This document shows positions 50,940-60,038 of a stretch of 64,000 nt of DNA, piece after piece (the stretch's first letter is position 1; the number at the start of each line of letters is the position of its first letter). The DNA is from Bacteroidales bacterium (lineage in GTDB: Bacteria; Bacteroidota; Bacteroidia; Bacteroidales; F082). The DNA is taken from contig JAFUVT010000029.1 of NCBI GenBank assembly GCA_017477425.1, forward strand, positions 1 to 64,000, given 5' to 3'. Below the pieces are notes generated by a model, which worked only from the letters and a program-made list of their open reading frames with translations, did not search any database and had not been told where the DNA came from. The position numbers were made by a program, and so were the translations under genes.

Positions 50940-53153
50940 ATGGCAAGTTTTAACATAGAAAAACTACAATTCTACATAAATGAATACCAGAAAGCTCTGC
51001 CTTCTTTTTGGGAAGACGAAAAATACAAATGGGAAGCAGTACAATGCTTTCAAAAAAATTGGGACATTGAAAGCGAAGATTTTGGGCAAATGCTCAAAAC
51101 GGCAACTCGAAAACATTTGAATTTATTGAGTTCTGGCAATTATTTTCCACTTGGTATGCTTCAAGAATTTGTCGCCGTTGACAAAGAACGAGTCCGCAAG
51201 ATGTTCCGACTACTCTATGATGAGAGCCGGGATGTCGTGGAACGTATTGCGACGTATCAAGCAGAGGCAGAACAAATGAGGCTTATTGCCCCAGAGAAAT
51301 GGAAAAATCATTATCAAGACATGAGAGCCATTAGTGTGCTTTTATGGTTGCGCTATCCTAACAAATACTACATTTACAAATACAGAGAACTTCATAAAAC
51401 TCTTAAAGACATTGATTCTGATTTTTCAACGAAAAACAGTTCAAAACCTGTATTTTACAAGTCTTTTCTTGAGTTTATGAACGGTTTATGTTCAATCATC
51501 AGTCAAACACAAGGCTTGAAACAAATGTTGAAATCCTTGATAGACAATAATCCGGATGTGTTTCCTGACAATGATTTCCATATAACAACAGTTGACTTCG
51601 TGTTTTATCTTGGAAAACGTTACATACCAGTCGATATGGAAGCCTATCCTTCAGAAATATCAAATACAAACGATTCCCAAGGGTTTACTATTAAAGAACA
51701 ATTTAGAGCATATCTTTCAAATTGTGTCAAAACAAACAGGTCAACAGATAGTTCTTTCATCATTGGCAAAACCACTGTCGATAGTTATGTATCCTTTGCT
51801 GAAGTTGATAAATTATTTGATTATGCGCCTGAAAAATGGAAAAGCATAGCAAGTATTTATGATATCACTTCCTCACAATCAATTATGGATATTATTGAGG
51901 AGTTGTCCAAAGATAGTGCTTTCAAAGCAAAAGATTCGAATGAAACTAGCCAGTATTTTAGATCAAATGCTATAAAACAATATTATTGTTTTCTTAAAGC
52001 GCGTGAACTATTCGAAGATTGTGAAGGAAAACAGATAGTATCCGAAAAATCCAATATTACATCCTTTCTTCCCAGGCAAATCTTTAATATAACGTCCGTT
52101 ATCGAAACCATCCTCTCCACCGGCCTCATCTATTCCCCCGCCCTCATCAAACGCCTCGCCTATTCGCTGATGGCCAAGCCTTTCGTTATCCTCAGCGGGC
52201 TGGCGGGTTCTGGAAAAACACAGTTGGCATTGGCTTTCGCCAAGTGCTTGAGCGAAAACATTGAGGAACAAGTTTGCACTGTTTCCATCGGGGCGGATTG
52301 GACCAACAGGGAGCCACTATTAGGCTATCCAAACGCTTTGAAGGAAAATGAATATGTGGAACCAGAAAGCGGTGTGCTGCAACTCTTGAGGCGAGCCAAC
52401 GAAGATCCATCCAAGCCCTACTTCCTGATTCTCGATGAAATGAACCTCAGCGTGGTGGAACGCTATTTCGCCGATTTCCTCAGCGCCATGGAGTCAGGTG
52501 AGAAAATCAAACTTTGGGACAATGAAGCAGGAAACGTTCCCAAAGAAATTGAATTACCCAAGAACCTCTTCATCATCGGCACCATCAATGTCGATGAAAC
52601 CACCTATATGTTCAGTCCCAAAGTGCTCGACCGTGCTAATGTTATCGAGTTCAAAATCGCACCCGAGGAGATGGAGCAATACCTCAATGAGAAAAAAGAC
52701 ATTCACCTCGAAAACGCCTACTCGGCTTGCGCCGATATGGCCGTGGACTTTGTCAACAAGGCAACAAGTCAGTTTGAAATCAAGAATGACGAAGAAAAAG
52801 CCGTTCTGCTCTCGTTCTTCAAGGAACTTAAAAAAGTCAATGCCGAGTTTGGCTACCGCACCGTGAACGAAATCTGCCGCTACCTGCACTTTGCCGAAGG
52901 AGATTTGGCTGACGATATGGCAATAGACACCGCCATCCTGCAAAAACTGCTGCCCAAGTTGCATGGATCTGCCAAGAAACTTAAGAAAGTGCTTGAACCA
53001 ATGTGGCAACTTTGCTTGAAAGATGGCGTTGCCAAAGATATAGATGCCGACTTCAACGCCACCGATTTCAAATATCCCGAATCGGCGGAAAAAATTCAGC
53101 GGATGTACCATGCCGTGGTGGACAATGGATTTACTAGTTTTGCGGAGGCGTAA
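50940..53153 (+). CDS. McrB-like AAA+ GTPase with large N-terminal domain
   Basis: 737 residues. The C-terminal AAA+ module has Walker A LSGLAGSGKTQLALA at about residue 420, VSIGADWTNREPLLGYPN, Walker B YFLILDEMNLSVVE at about 494, and the McrB signature IIGTINVDETTYMFSPKVLDRANVIEF. The first 400 residues are a helical region unlike the E. coli McrB DNA-binding domain (MASFNIEKLQFYINEYQKAL; WLRYPNKYYIYKY) and would set target choice. It drives translocation for the nuclease encoded next, in a type IV-like restriction system. ATG 50940 is used; the upstream TTG has no support. Confidence 0.85.
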   Translation: MASFNIEKLQFYINEYQKALPSFWEDEKYKWEAVQCFQKNWDIESEDFGQMLKTATRKHLNLLSSGNYFPLGMLQEFVAVDKERVRKMFRLLYDESRDVVERIATYQAEAEQMRLIAPEKWKNHYQDMRAISVLLWLRYPNKYYIYKYRELHKTLKDIDSDFSTKNSSKPVFYKSFLEFMNGLCSIISQTQGLKQMLKSLIDNNPDVFPDNDFHITTVDFVFYLGKRYIPVDMEAYPSEISNTNDSQGFTIKEQFRAYLSNCVKTNRSTDSSFIIGKTTVDSYVSFAEVDKLFDYAPEKWKSIASIYDITSSQSIMDIIEELSKDSAFKAKDSNETSQYFRSNAIKQYYCFLKARELFEDCEGKQIVSEKSNITSFLPRQIFNITSVIETILSTGLIYSPALIKRLAYSLMAKPFVILSGLAGSGKTQLALAFAKCLSENIEEQVCTVSIGADWTNREPLLGYPNALKENEYVEPESGVLQLLRRANEDPSKPYFLILDEMNLSVVERYFADFLSAMESGEKIKLWDNEAGNVPKEIELPKNLFIIGTINVDETTYMFSPKVLDRANVIEFKIAPEEMEQYLNEKKDIHLENAYSACADMAVDFVNKATSQFEIKNDEEKAVLLSFFKELKKVNAEFGYRTVNEICRYLHFAEGDLADDMAIDTAILQKLLPKLHGSAKKLKKVLEPMWQLCLKDGVAKDIDADFNATDFKYPESAEKIQRMYHAVVDNGFTSFAEA

Positions 53154-53184
53154 GAACAACTAATAGTACAAAAAGTGTCTTAAT

Positions 53185-55503
53185 ATGACCGACCATCTCG
53201 ACATATCCATCAAAGGAAAGCACGAAAACGTGAGGTTGCTGGTGTATCCGCAGTCCTCAAACGCAAAGGTGTTTGAAGAGTTGGAACCGCAGGATGGTGA
53301 ATCGAGATGGCAATTGGTGGAAGGAGAAGAATACGAATACGAGTTTACCCCAAACGACTACTCTTTTAAAGCGAATGAGCTTGTCAGCCCTTCAAAAAGC
53401 AATGCCTCAAGAGGTTTAATAAAAACTGGAGTATATGTCGGTTGCTTGACATTAAAAGTCGTTGACAAAGCAGAAAACGAAATTGCCGATGTTGACTTTG
53501 AGGTTCGCTCCGTCAAAATGGACTATAGGACCGATTACAAGACCATGCTTCACGACATCACCTGTCATTTCACGGAGCTGGTGATGATGCAAGGTGCTCC
53601 GATAACCCAACGGTTTGAAGTCAACCCCGATGAAGACAGTCGTACTCTCTATCAGCAATTCGCATTTATGAAATCGCTGATTGACTGTGAGGAATTTGAA
53701 GAGGCCTTGAACAAAATTCTTTACAATCCCATCCACAAATGGACAGGAACGACCATAGAAAAAGACATTTGTTCTGTAAAAAGACTGGGACGGCAGGAAT
53801 TAAAACAGATTGCATCCTGCAAGAATCGGCTGCCATTGGGCGAGGGAATAACTATAGGCGACCATATCGGCAGCGTGCCGCGCAGATTGTCCGTTTCCTA
53901 CAAAAAAGACACCGTGGATGTGGCGGAAAACCGTTTCGTAAAGTTCGTACTGCAATCGTTTTCCTCGTTTTGCAGCATGATTCAACAATGCAAAAACGCC
54001 AGTTCGAGGCTGAAAACCGAGGCAGAACTCGCGGCTGACAAACTGACGGGCTGGTTGAGCCGCAGCTTTTTTCTGGATGTATCCAACTTGCAGACCATGA
54101 CCTTGAACAGTCCCGCCTTGCAACGAAAAGAAGGCTATCGGGAAGTGTTGCAAGCCTGGATGATGTCGAAACTGGCGGCACAAATCACTTGGAAAGGCGG
54201 CGACAACGTCTATCAAGCCGGCAAACGCAATGTGGCCGCACTTTACGAGTATTGGGTATTCTTCAAATTGCTGGATATCGTCAAAAACACCTTCCATTTG
54301 GAACTGACAGAGGAGGACGAAAAGAAGTTGGTCAAAACCGACAATGACAATATCAACCTTGAACTGAAGCAAGGCCATACGAAAATGATTGGCGGACAAT
54401 TCCATGAAGCCTCCCGAACATTGAATGTACGCTTGTATTACAACCGGACTTTCAGTACGTCCGACCAGTTGGACAAAAGCGGCTCTTGGACAACTGCCAT
54501 GCGCCCGGACTACACGTTATCCATTTGGCCGGGAAATATCAAGGAAACGGAAGCGGAAGAGCAAGACCTCATCGTCCACATCCATTTCGATGCGAAATAC
54601 AAGCTGAACAGAATCCTGCTCAGCGAAAAAGAGCCCGACGGTACACATACGTTTGTGGATGAAGACGCGGACCTCTCTGAGGAAGATTTGTTGATGAATC
54701 AGGAAAAACGTGAAGAAGAAAAAGGTATTTACAAGCGAGTGGATTTGCTGAAAATGCACGCATATAAAGACGCTATTCGCCGTACGAGTGGCGCATACAT
54801 CCTTTATCCTGGTTCGGAAAACAAAAGACTAAAAGGTTTTCATGAAGTATTGCCTGGTTTGGGCGCTTTTTGCTTATCGCCAAACAGCGTTGAAAAAGAC
54901 TCAAAGGAAATTGAGCGTTTCCTACACGACATCTTGGAGCACATGCTGAACAGGGCTTCTCAGCGAGAGCGAATGTCATATCACATATACGAAATCTACA
55001 AGAATGAGCCATCGATTGTCAGCGAGTCTATGCCCGAACCGTATGGGAGCAACCGCGATTTGATTCCAGAGGAAACATACGTGTTGTTGGGTTCTTTCCG
55101 TGACGAGAGCCACCTGAAATGGATCTTGAAAAACCAGATTTACAATACACGGACTGACTCAGGAAACGGCTCTATTCGCCTCAAGCCTGAGATTTCGTCA
55201 GCGAAATATGTATTATTGCACAATGGGGGAACACAAATCATGCTTAGATTGAGCCCAAAAGGTCCACGGGTGATGTCAAAGGAAAGACTATGTGACCTTG
55301 ACAAGAATTCTTCCTATAAGCCATCATTACCTTATTATGTGGTTTTTGACTTAGTTGGAACAGAGCCTGAAGAAGAATACCAAAATGTACAATGGGATTT
55401 TAATAAGATGATCAATGAAGACATCATCAAGAAAGGTCATTTGAGTGCCGAACCCAAAGGCATTTCATTGGCTGAATTAATGAGATATAAGAAGAAAAAC
55501 TAA
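53185..55503 (+). CDS. DUF2357 PD-(D/E)XK nuclease, McrC-like partner
   Basis: 772 residues. The N-terminal half (MTDHLDISIKGKHENVRLLV ... VRSVKMDYRTDYKTMLHDI) is the DUF2357 module. The nuclease core holds the acidic residues in AMRPDYTLSIWPG (about residue 440) and VHIHFDAKYKLN (about 466), the D-(D/E)xK pattern of PD-(D/E)XK enzymes. DUF2357 proteins commonly stand beside McrB-like GTPases instead of McrC. It follows mcrB by 31 bases. It would cut DNA, possibly modified DNA. Confidence 0.8.
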   Translation: MTDHLDISIKGKHENVRLLVYPQSSNAKVFEELEPQDGESRWQLVEGEEYEYEFTPNDYSFKANELVSPSKSNASRGLIKTGVYVGCLTLKVVDKAENEIADVDFEVRSVKMDYRTDYKTMLHDITCHFTELVMMQGAPITQRFEVNPDEDSRTLYQQFAFMKSLIDCEEFEEALNKILYNPIHKWTGTTIEKDICSVKRLGRQELKQIASCKNRLPLGEGITIGDHIGSVPRRLSVSYKKDTVDVAENRFVKFVLQSFSSFCSMIQQCKNASSRLKTEAELAADKLTGWLSRSFFLDVSNLQTMTLNSPALQRKEGYREVLQAWMMSKLAAQITWKGGDNVYQAGKRNVAALYEYWVFFKLLDIVKNTFHLELTEEDEKKLVKTDNDNINLELKQGHTKMIGGQFHEASRTLNVRLYYNRTFSTSDQLDKSGSWTTAMRPDYTLSIWPGNIKETEAEEQDLIVHIHFDAKYKLNRILLSEKEPDGTHTFVDEDADLSEEDLLMNQEKREEEKGIYKRVDLLKMHAYKDAIRRTSGAYILYPGSENKRLKGFHEVLPGLGAFCLSPNSVEKDSKEIERFLHDILEHMLNRASQRERMSYHIYEIYKNEPSIVSESMPEPYGSNRDLIPEETYVLLGSFRDESHLKWILKNQIYNTRTDSGNGSIRLKPEISSAKYVLLHNGGTQIMLRLSPKGPRVMSKERLCDLDKNSSYKPSLPYYVVFDLVGTEPEEEYQNVQWDFNKMINEDIIKKGHLSAEPKGISLAELMRYKKKN

Positions 55504-55507
55504 TACC

Positions 55508-55675
55508 ATGTCCTGCCTCCAAGTCATCCTAGCCATCATCTTCCCGCCGCTGGCGGTCATCGACCGCGGCTGCGGGTCGATGCTTATCGTGTTCCTGCTG
55601 ACCTGCATCGGATGGGTGCCGGGCGTCATCGCCGCGCTGATTATCCTGAATAAGAATGAGAAAAACAGCAAGTGA
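55508..55675 (+). CDS. YqaE/Pmp3-type small membrane protein
   Basis: 55 residues: MSCLQVILAIIFPPLAVIDRG, then MLIVFLLTCIGWVPGVIAALII and a charged tail KNEKNSK. Two hydrophobic helices with the FPPLAV and GWVPGVIAA motifs define the Pmp3/YqaE family, inner-membrane peptides linked to salt and membrane stress. It is 5 bases after the nuclease gene but more likely belongs to the chromosome than to the defence system. Confidence 0.85.
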   Translation: MSCLQVILAIIFPPLAVIDRGCGSMLIVFLLTCIGWVPGVIAALIILNKNEKNSK

Positions 55676-55687
55676 GGCCTCTGGACA

Positions 55688-56530
55688 TCACTTGCCAAAA
55701 ACACTTCTAAAGAACTCCACTGTGTTGGCGACGACCTGTTTGCGATGGCGGGTGATGGTGTGGTTCTCGCCTTCCACCACCTTTAGGATGGCGTGTGAGC
55801 CGTATGCCTCCAGGTAACGCTCGCTGCACCACATCGGCACGATGCCGTCGTGGTCGCCGTGAAGGAGGAGCACGGGGCCTTGGAAGGTTGCCGCAGTGCC
55901 ATAGATGTCGAGCTGTTGCGTGGTGACGAGGTACTCGCGCCCAAGCTTATAAAGGCCCCAACAGCGGATGTATTCCGGCGGGTCCTTGGGGTCGAAGGTG
56001 GCATTGAAGAATTTGCCGCCTTGACAAGCCTCCTTGATGACCGAACCTGGGGCTATCAGCACTACCCCATCGGGCACTGTGCCCTCGGTGGACAATCGTC
56101 CAGCCAACATCGAGGCGATGACACCCCCTTGCGAATGGCCCAACAGCCCCACGCCTTGCACATACGGAAGGTCTTGCACATAATCCCAGACGGCACGCGC
56201 CTCTGTTATTTCTTTTTCGATGGTCATGTACTGCTTGCGACCTTCGCTCCTGCCGTGCCCACCAAAGTCGAAACGGATGGAGGCGATGCCTGCCTCGGCA
56301 AGACCTTTCGCGAGCTGCGGTATAGGACCAAAGTCCTTTCTGGAGAAGATGCCGTGCATCAGGATCACCATCGGGCATTGGTCGGTTGACGGGTCGAACC
56401 CATCGGGCAAAGTAATCATGTAGGCTATCTCGCCTTGTGGGCCCCGGATGGTGGCTTTTTGCGCCTGGCAATTGGTCAGAAACGCCAGTCCCAACGTGCT
56501 CAAAAGTAAATAAATAACGAATTGTCTCAT
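55688..56530 (-). CDS. Secreted alpha/beta-hydrolase
   Basis: 280 residues. A signal peptide MRQFVIYLLLSTLGLAFLT is followed by NCQAQ, where the Cys could carry lipid, though Asn before Cys is unusual. Core motifs: VILMHGIFSRKDFGP (oxyanion), the nucleophile elbow GLLGHSQGGVIAS (Ser), VLLLHGDHDGIVP (Asp) and EGENHTITRHR (His). Serine hydrolase/esterase-like; substrate unknown. ATG 56530 begins the signal peptide. It is divergent from the phosphatase gene. Confidence 0.8.
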   Translation of the reverse strand: MRQFVIYLLLSTLGLAFLTNCQAQKATIRGPQGEIAYMITLPDGFDPSTDQCPMVILMHGIFSRKDFGPIPQLAKGLAEAGIASIRFDFGGHGRSEGRKQYMTIEKEITEARAVWDYVQDLPYVQGVGLLGHSQGGVIASMLAGRLSTEGTVPDGVVLIAPGSVIKEACQGGKFFNATFDPKDPPEYIRCWGLYKLGREYLVTTQQLDIYGTAATFQGPVLLLHGDHDGIVPMWCSERYLEAYGSHAILKVVEGENHTITRHRKQVVANTVEFFRSVFGK

Positions 56531-56594
56531 AAAGAGATAACGAAGTTTTCGTTGCATTATTGTAACAACAGAAGCTTCAACAATGGAATATTTG

Positions 56595-56602
56595 TACATT
56601 TG
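56595..56602 (+). promoter_or_regulatory. -7 promoter box for the HAD phosphatase and vsr
   Basis: TACATTTG matches TAnnTTTG, 18 bases before ATG 56621. Confidence 0.6.
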
Positions 56603-56620
56603 CAGCAAATTAGCCAAACC

Positions 56621-57307
56621 ATGAAATACCAACTCGTTCTCTTCGACCTCGACGGCACGCTCATCAACACCATCGATGACCTCAGAGAAGCCGTCAACCA
56701 CGCTATGACGCTGCGCGGATTCCCGACCTACACGCGCGACGAAGTCATGACTATGGTCGGCCACGGCATCCGTAACCTGGTCATCAACGCGCTGCCTTCC
56801 CAATACAAAGACGATACAGCGATGGTGGAGGCCGCCCTCGCCGACTTCACAGCCTACTACAAGGCCCACATCGACGTGCACACCCGCCCCTATCCAGGAA
56901 TGCAAGCGCTGACGGAAAGGCTGCATCAAGAAAGTGTCTTCATGGCCGTAGCCTCCAACAAGTTCCAGGAAGGAACGGAGTACCTGGTGAAGAAGTTCTT
57001 CCCCGAGATTCCTTTCGTGGCGGTTCTCGGCAACCGACCTGGCTACCCGCTCAAACCCGACCCCGAGATTGTCGGAGAAGTGCTGCGCAAGGCTGGCGTC
57101 AGCCGTGAAGCAGCCGTCATGGTGGGCGACTCACCCACCGACATGAAAACCGCCGAAAACGGTGGCATCAGAGGCATCGCCGTCAGCTGGGGCTACCGCG
57201 ATATGAAAGATTTGGCCAATTCATCGGCCCTTCGACAGGCTCAGGGACCTCAGGACTTGATGGTTGTAAAATCAGCCGAGGAACTGCAAAAGCTGCTGCT
57301 CTCATGA
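56621..57307 (+). CDS. HAD-family phosphatase (phosphoglycolate phosphatase-like) with repeat insertion
   Basis: 228 residues. HAD motif I is LVLFDLDGTLINTI, motif II is AVASNKF, and the Lys and motif IV are GYPLKPDPEIV and MVGDSPTDMKTAE. These match Gph-like phosphatases that dephosphorylate 2-phosphoglycolate or similar. Near the C-terminus the codons of ALRQAQGPQ come from dispersed repeat family B (57228-57250), placed in frame. It overlaps vsr by 4 bases (ATGA). Confidence 0.8.
   Translation: MKYQLVLFDLDGTLINTIDDLREAVNHAMTLRGFPTYTRDEVMTMVGHGIRNLVINALPSQYKDDTAMVEAALADFTAYYKAHIDVHTRPYPGMQALTERLHQESVFMAVASNKFQEGTEYLVKKFFPEIPFVAVLGNRPGYPLKPDPEIVGEVLRKAGVSREAAVMVGDSPTDMKTAENGGIRGIAVSWGYRDMKDLANSSALRQAQGPQDLMVVKSAEELQKLLLS
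57228..57250. repeat. Dispersed repeat family B, copy inside the HAD phosphatase gene
   Basis: CCCTTCGACAGGCTCAGGGA and following bases lie in frame and encode LRQAQGP. Related copies are at 18190-18215 and around 62145-62217. Confidence 0.75.
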
Positions 57308-57876
57308 CCGACCGTCTCACACCCGAGCAACGTCACCGCGTGATGTCGCGCATCCACGGCAAGGGCACCAAGCCCGAGCTGAAGGTGCGGCAGTGGCTGT
57401 GGCGACATGGCTATCGCTACCGCCTCAACGTGAAGAGCGTGCCGGGCAAGCCCGACATCGTCATGCGGCGTTATCGGACGGCGATTTTTGTGAATGGGTG
57501 TTTTTGGCATGGGCATAATGTGGATTTATCCTCTGTAGAGACGTTGCGCGCAACGTCTCTACCATCTGTCGCCAATTCAACCTGTTGCAAAATCCCGCAA
57601 ACCAACAGAGATTTTTGGGTGAACAAAATCAAGAGAAACCAAGAACGCGACCATAAAGACTACCAAATCCTGCACGACAACGGCTGGCAGGTCATCGTCG
57701 TTTGGGAATGCCAACTGCAACCTAAACTATTGGAAAACACAATGCTGCAAGTGGAACTTCGGTTGAATGAAAACTTCCTCGCTTTGCACCAACCGAAAGT
57801 GGTGCCCTACGCCTCACAAGAAGAAACTTACCTGCCCATGGCCGCCGAGGATGCCGCTGGATATGCGCCCTCCTAA
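57304..57876 (+). CDS. vsr: Very short patch repair (Vsr) endonuclease with palindrome insertion
   Basis: 190 residues. Vsr features: MSRIHGKGTKPELKVRQWL, GKPDIVMRRYRTAIFVNGCF (catalytic Asp), WHGH, then KIPQTNRDFWVNKIKRNQERD and WQVIVVWEC. Vsr nicks T:G mismatches left by deamination of 5-methylcytosine. Between WHGH and KIPQTN the family has a short run; here about 20 extra residues (NVDLSSVETLRATSLPSVAN) come from the family-A palindrome at 57535-57562. No intact Dcm methyltransferase is in the window, only the two remnants. Coupled to the phosphatase gene by ATGA. Confidence 0.85.
   Translation: MTDRLTPEQRHRVMSRIHGKGTKPELKVRQWLWRHGYRYRLNVKSVPGKPDIVMRRYRTAIFVNGCFWHGHNVDLSSVETLRATSLPSVANSTCCKIPQTNRDFWVNKIKRNQERDHKDYQILHDNGWQVIVVWECQLQPKLLENTMLQVELRLNENFLALHQPKVVPYASQEETYLPMAAEDAAGYAPS
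57535..57562. repeat. 28-bp palindrome (repeat family A, copy 3) inside vsr
   Basis: A perfect palindrome with centre TTGCGCGCAA, identical over 28 bases to the core of 14616-14645. It sits in frame in vsr, encoding part of SVETLRATSL. Confidence 0.85.
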
Positions 57877-57884
57877 AAACCTCA

Positions 57885-60038
57885 TCACTTCACGAAAATC
57901 TCATCGGTGAAAATCCAAGCCTTTTCGCCTGCCGCTCTGTGCCAAGACGGAATTTCGGGAAGCGGTTCCGCCACAATACGTAAATACTTGGCCTCTATCG
58001 GCTCATCGCTCTTGAAAGCGACCGTGTGAATGGAAGGCGTGGCCAAGACCTCGGGACTCTCGAGATATTCCTCGTCTATCTTCCGCCAAGTTTTCTGGTC
58101 ATCAGAAACATAAAAAGCAACACTTTGCGGCAGGAAAATCCAAGACAACGGATAGAAATAGAAGTCGAGGCTGACGCTACTGAAAGTCGTATTCTCGCCT
58201 AACTCAACCGTCGCGTCTATAGTTTCGCCCCAGAAGCCCAACCAGTCGTTACGGTAGTCAAGGATGCCGACGCGGCCATCGTCAAGCTGGTCGGTGTTGT
58301 AAGGCTCTGTAGCAGGTTGGCGCAAAGTGACGGGATAGTGTGGATGTTCGCCAAAGGCCTTGTCAGCGTAATGGCAGAGGTTGTCGTAATACTTGCGCGG
58401 CGTGTGGCCCATCTCCATCATCATACTGACGCCATAACGCTCCAAGTCATCCACCATGTCGCCCGCCAACGCCATCAACTCCTTTTCGGTAGTGGGCATC
58501 TTGCCCGCAGTCTGTAGTTCGACCTTGGCAAAGTCGAGCGCCAATTCAAAGAAACGCAAGCGGTCGCGAATGGTGCTATCAGCGGTGGCGTATGCTTGCG
58601 TCATCATGCTGTCGTAGTGTTGCAACAAATGGGGTTGAAGATATGTATCAGCAGCATCGACGGGATATCCATAAATGTTGAGACGCATCTTGCTATCAAC
58701 CATGGCGCTGGTCATTGTGTCGATGATTTCCTTAACGTACTTTCCAGCCTCGCCATAATAACCTTGGTAGAAGTCATCCATAATGGCATCGATGTCGGCA
58801 TCGGGGTTCCAAAGCAGCTTGGCAATCATATAACAACGAATATCCATCCACGAGCTGACATTGTTGGGGCCCGTGCCTTGCTCGAACATCATCTGTGCGC
58901 CATTGTCGCGGAAAAACTGCAGGTTGGACCGCAACACATGCAGATTGGGGAACGGGTCCCAAAAGTTGCGGAATTGCACCACATAATCCCAAAGATAGAT
59001 ATTGTCGGTAAGCCGGTGCCAGTCCTCCATGTCCCTGCGGAAAGAGCCTTCTTGCGGCGACGCTATGGGTTGCTCGCGACCTACCTCGATGGGACAAAGC
59101 ATCACCTGAAGGTTCTCTGGCAGCTCAGGTGGACAAACAGCTGTGGGTAACGGCGCCTGCCGCGTGTATTGGTAAGCCAAAGTGGAGATGGTCTTGTCGG
59201 GAAAACGGCGCGCCACCTTGCCAACGAACCACATCAGCGTGCCGGAATGACCGCCATAGAGGCTGTCCAAATGTCGACATTCGGAGCACTCGCAGACGTT
59301 GTAGTTGTCGTTGGGCGACACCGACCAAATCTGCGCCTCGGGGCGCTGCGACATGGTATCAGAAAGGCGAAGACAAAGTTCTTCAAAAACCTCGGGATTG
59401 CTCAAGCACAACTGTCCGTCACGCATCCGACGACCCTTATTCAAGGAATACCATTCAGGATGCGCGTCATAATACTTCGATGGCGGCAACAATCGGCCAA
59501 AAGTGTGCACGTACATGCCAAAAAGGCTGTCGCGGTCGGCCATGGTGTGCAGGTGATGCCAGTCGGCATAAAGCTGGCTGTGGTTGGGATAGTAATAGGC
59601 CACCTCGCGATAGCGGAAAGCGGGATTGCTCAACTTACGGCATACAGGCAGTTCCATTTGGCTCACGTCAGGCACCACCATTGCCTCGGGGGTATAAAGC
59701 CAGTAGCCCATCATTTCGAGGAAAGCATACATGGCGTAAAGCGTCCCTTTCTCGCCTTTTCCGTAAAGCACGAGGTCGTGGCCGTCGCCGACGATGATAT
59801 AGCCATCGTCCCGAAGGCTGTCGACAAGCGGCTCATATTGTTCCTGCAAGACAGGCGGAAGGCCCAAATAAATCGTACGCGCCGAATGTCCGCCGAATGT
59901 CGTCCGACAACCGCCCTGCTCCAGCAATTCTTTCAGCTGCATCGCCGTTTCCTTGTCGGAAGCGACGATGCGTATCGCGTTTTGCTTGCAAGCCGTTAGG
60001 CAACAAAGGATGAAAAATGCCGCCAGACAATGCTTCAT
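57885..60038 (-). CDS. DUF4838 lipoprotein (glycoside-hydrolase-like)
   Basis: 717 residues. The lipobox is LTAC (Cys17). The DUF4838 layout follows: an N-terminal nucleotide-binding-like alpha/beta part (IRIVASDKETAMQLKELLE, IIVGDGHDLVLYGKGEKG, TLYAMYAFLEMMGYW), then a TIM-barrel-like core (FRYREVAYYYPNHSQLY, WSVSPNDNYNVCECSEC, YLWDYVVQFRNF), and a C-terminal discoidin-like segment (VGILDYRNDWLGFWGE). Such proteins are surface-linked carbohydrate-active candidates of Bacteroidota. It is 1 base after the upstream T9SS gene's stop, so one operon. Confidence 0.8.
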   Translation of the reverse strand: MKHCLAAFFILCCLTACKQNAIRIVASDKETAMQLKELLEQGGCRTTFGGHSARTIYLGLPPVLQEQYEPLVDSLRDDGYIIVGDGHDLVLYGKGEKGTLYAMYAFLEMMGYWLYTPEAMVVPDVSQMELPVCRKLSNPAFRYREVAYYYPNHSQLYADWHHLHTMADRDSLFGMYVHTFGRLLPPSKYYDAHPEWYSLNKGRRMRDGQLCLSNPEVFEELCLRLSDTMSQRPEAQIWSVSPNDNYNVCECSECRHLDSLYGGHSGTLMWFVGKVARRFPDKTISTLAYQYTRQAPLPTAVCPPELPENLQVMLCPIEVGREQPIASPQEGSFRRDMEDWHRLTDNIYLWDYVVQFRNFWDPFPNLHVLRSNLQFFRDNGAQMMFEQGTGPNNVSSWMDIRCYMIAKLLWNPDADIDAIMDDFYQGYYGEAGKYVKEIIDTMTSAMVDSKMRLNIYGYPVDAADTYLQPHLLQHYDSMMTQAYATADSTIRDRLRFFELALDFAKVELQTAGKMPTTEKELMALAGDMVDDLERYGVSMMMEMGHTPRKYYDNLCHYADKAFGEHPHYPVTLRQPATEPYNTDQLDDGRVGILDYRNDWLGFWGETIDATVELGENTTFSSVSLDFYFYPLSWIFLPQSVAFYVSDDQKTWRKIDEEYLESPEVLATPSIHTVAFKSDEPIEAKYLRIVAEPLPEIPSWHRAAGEKAWIFTDEIFVK

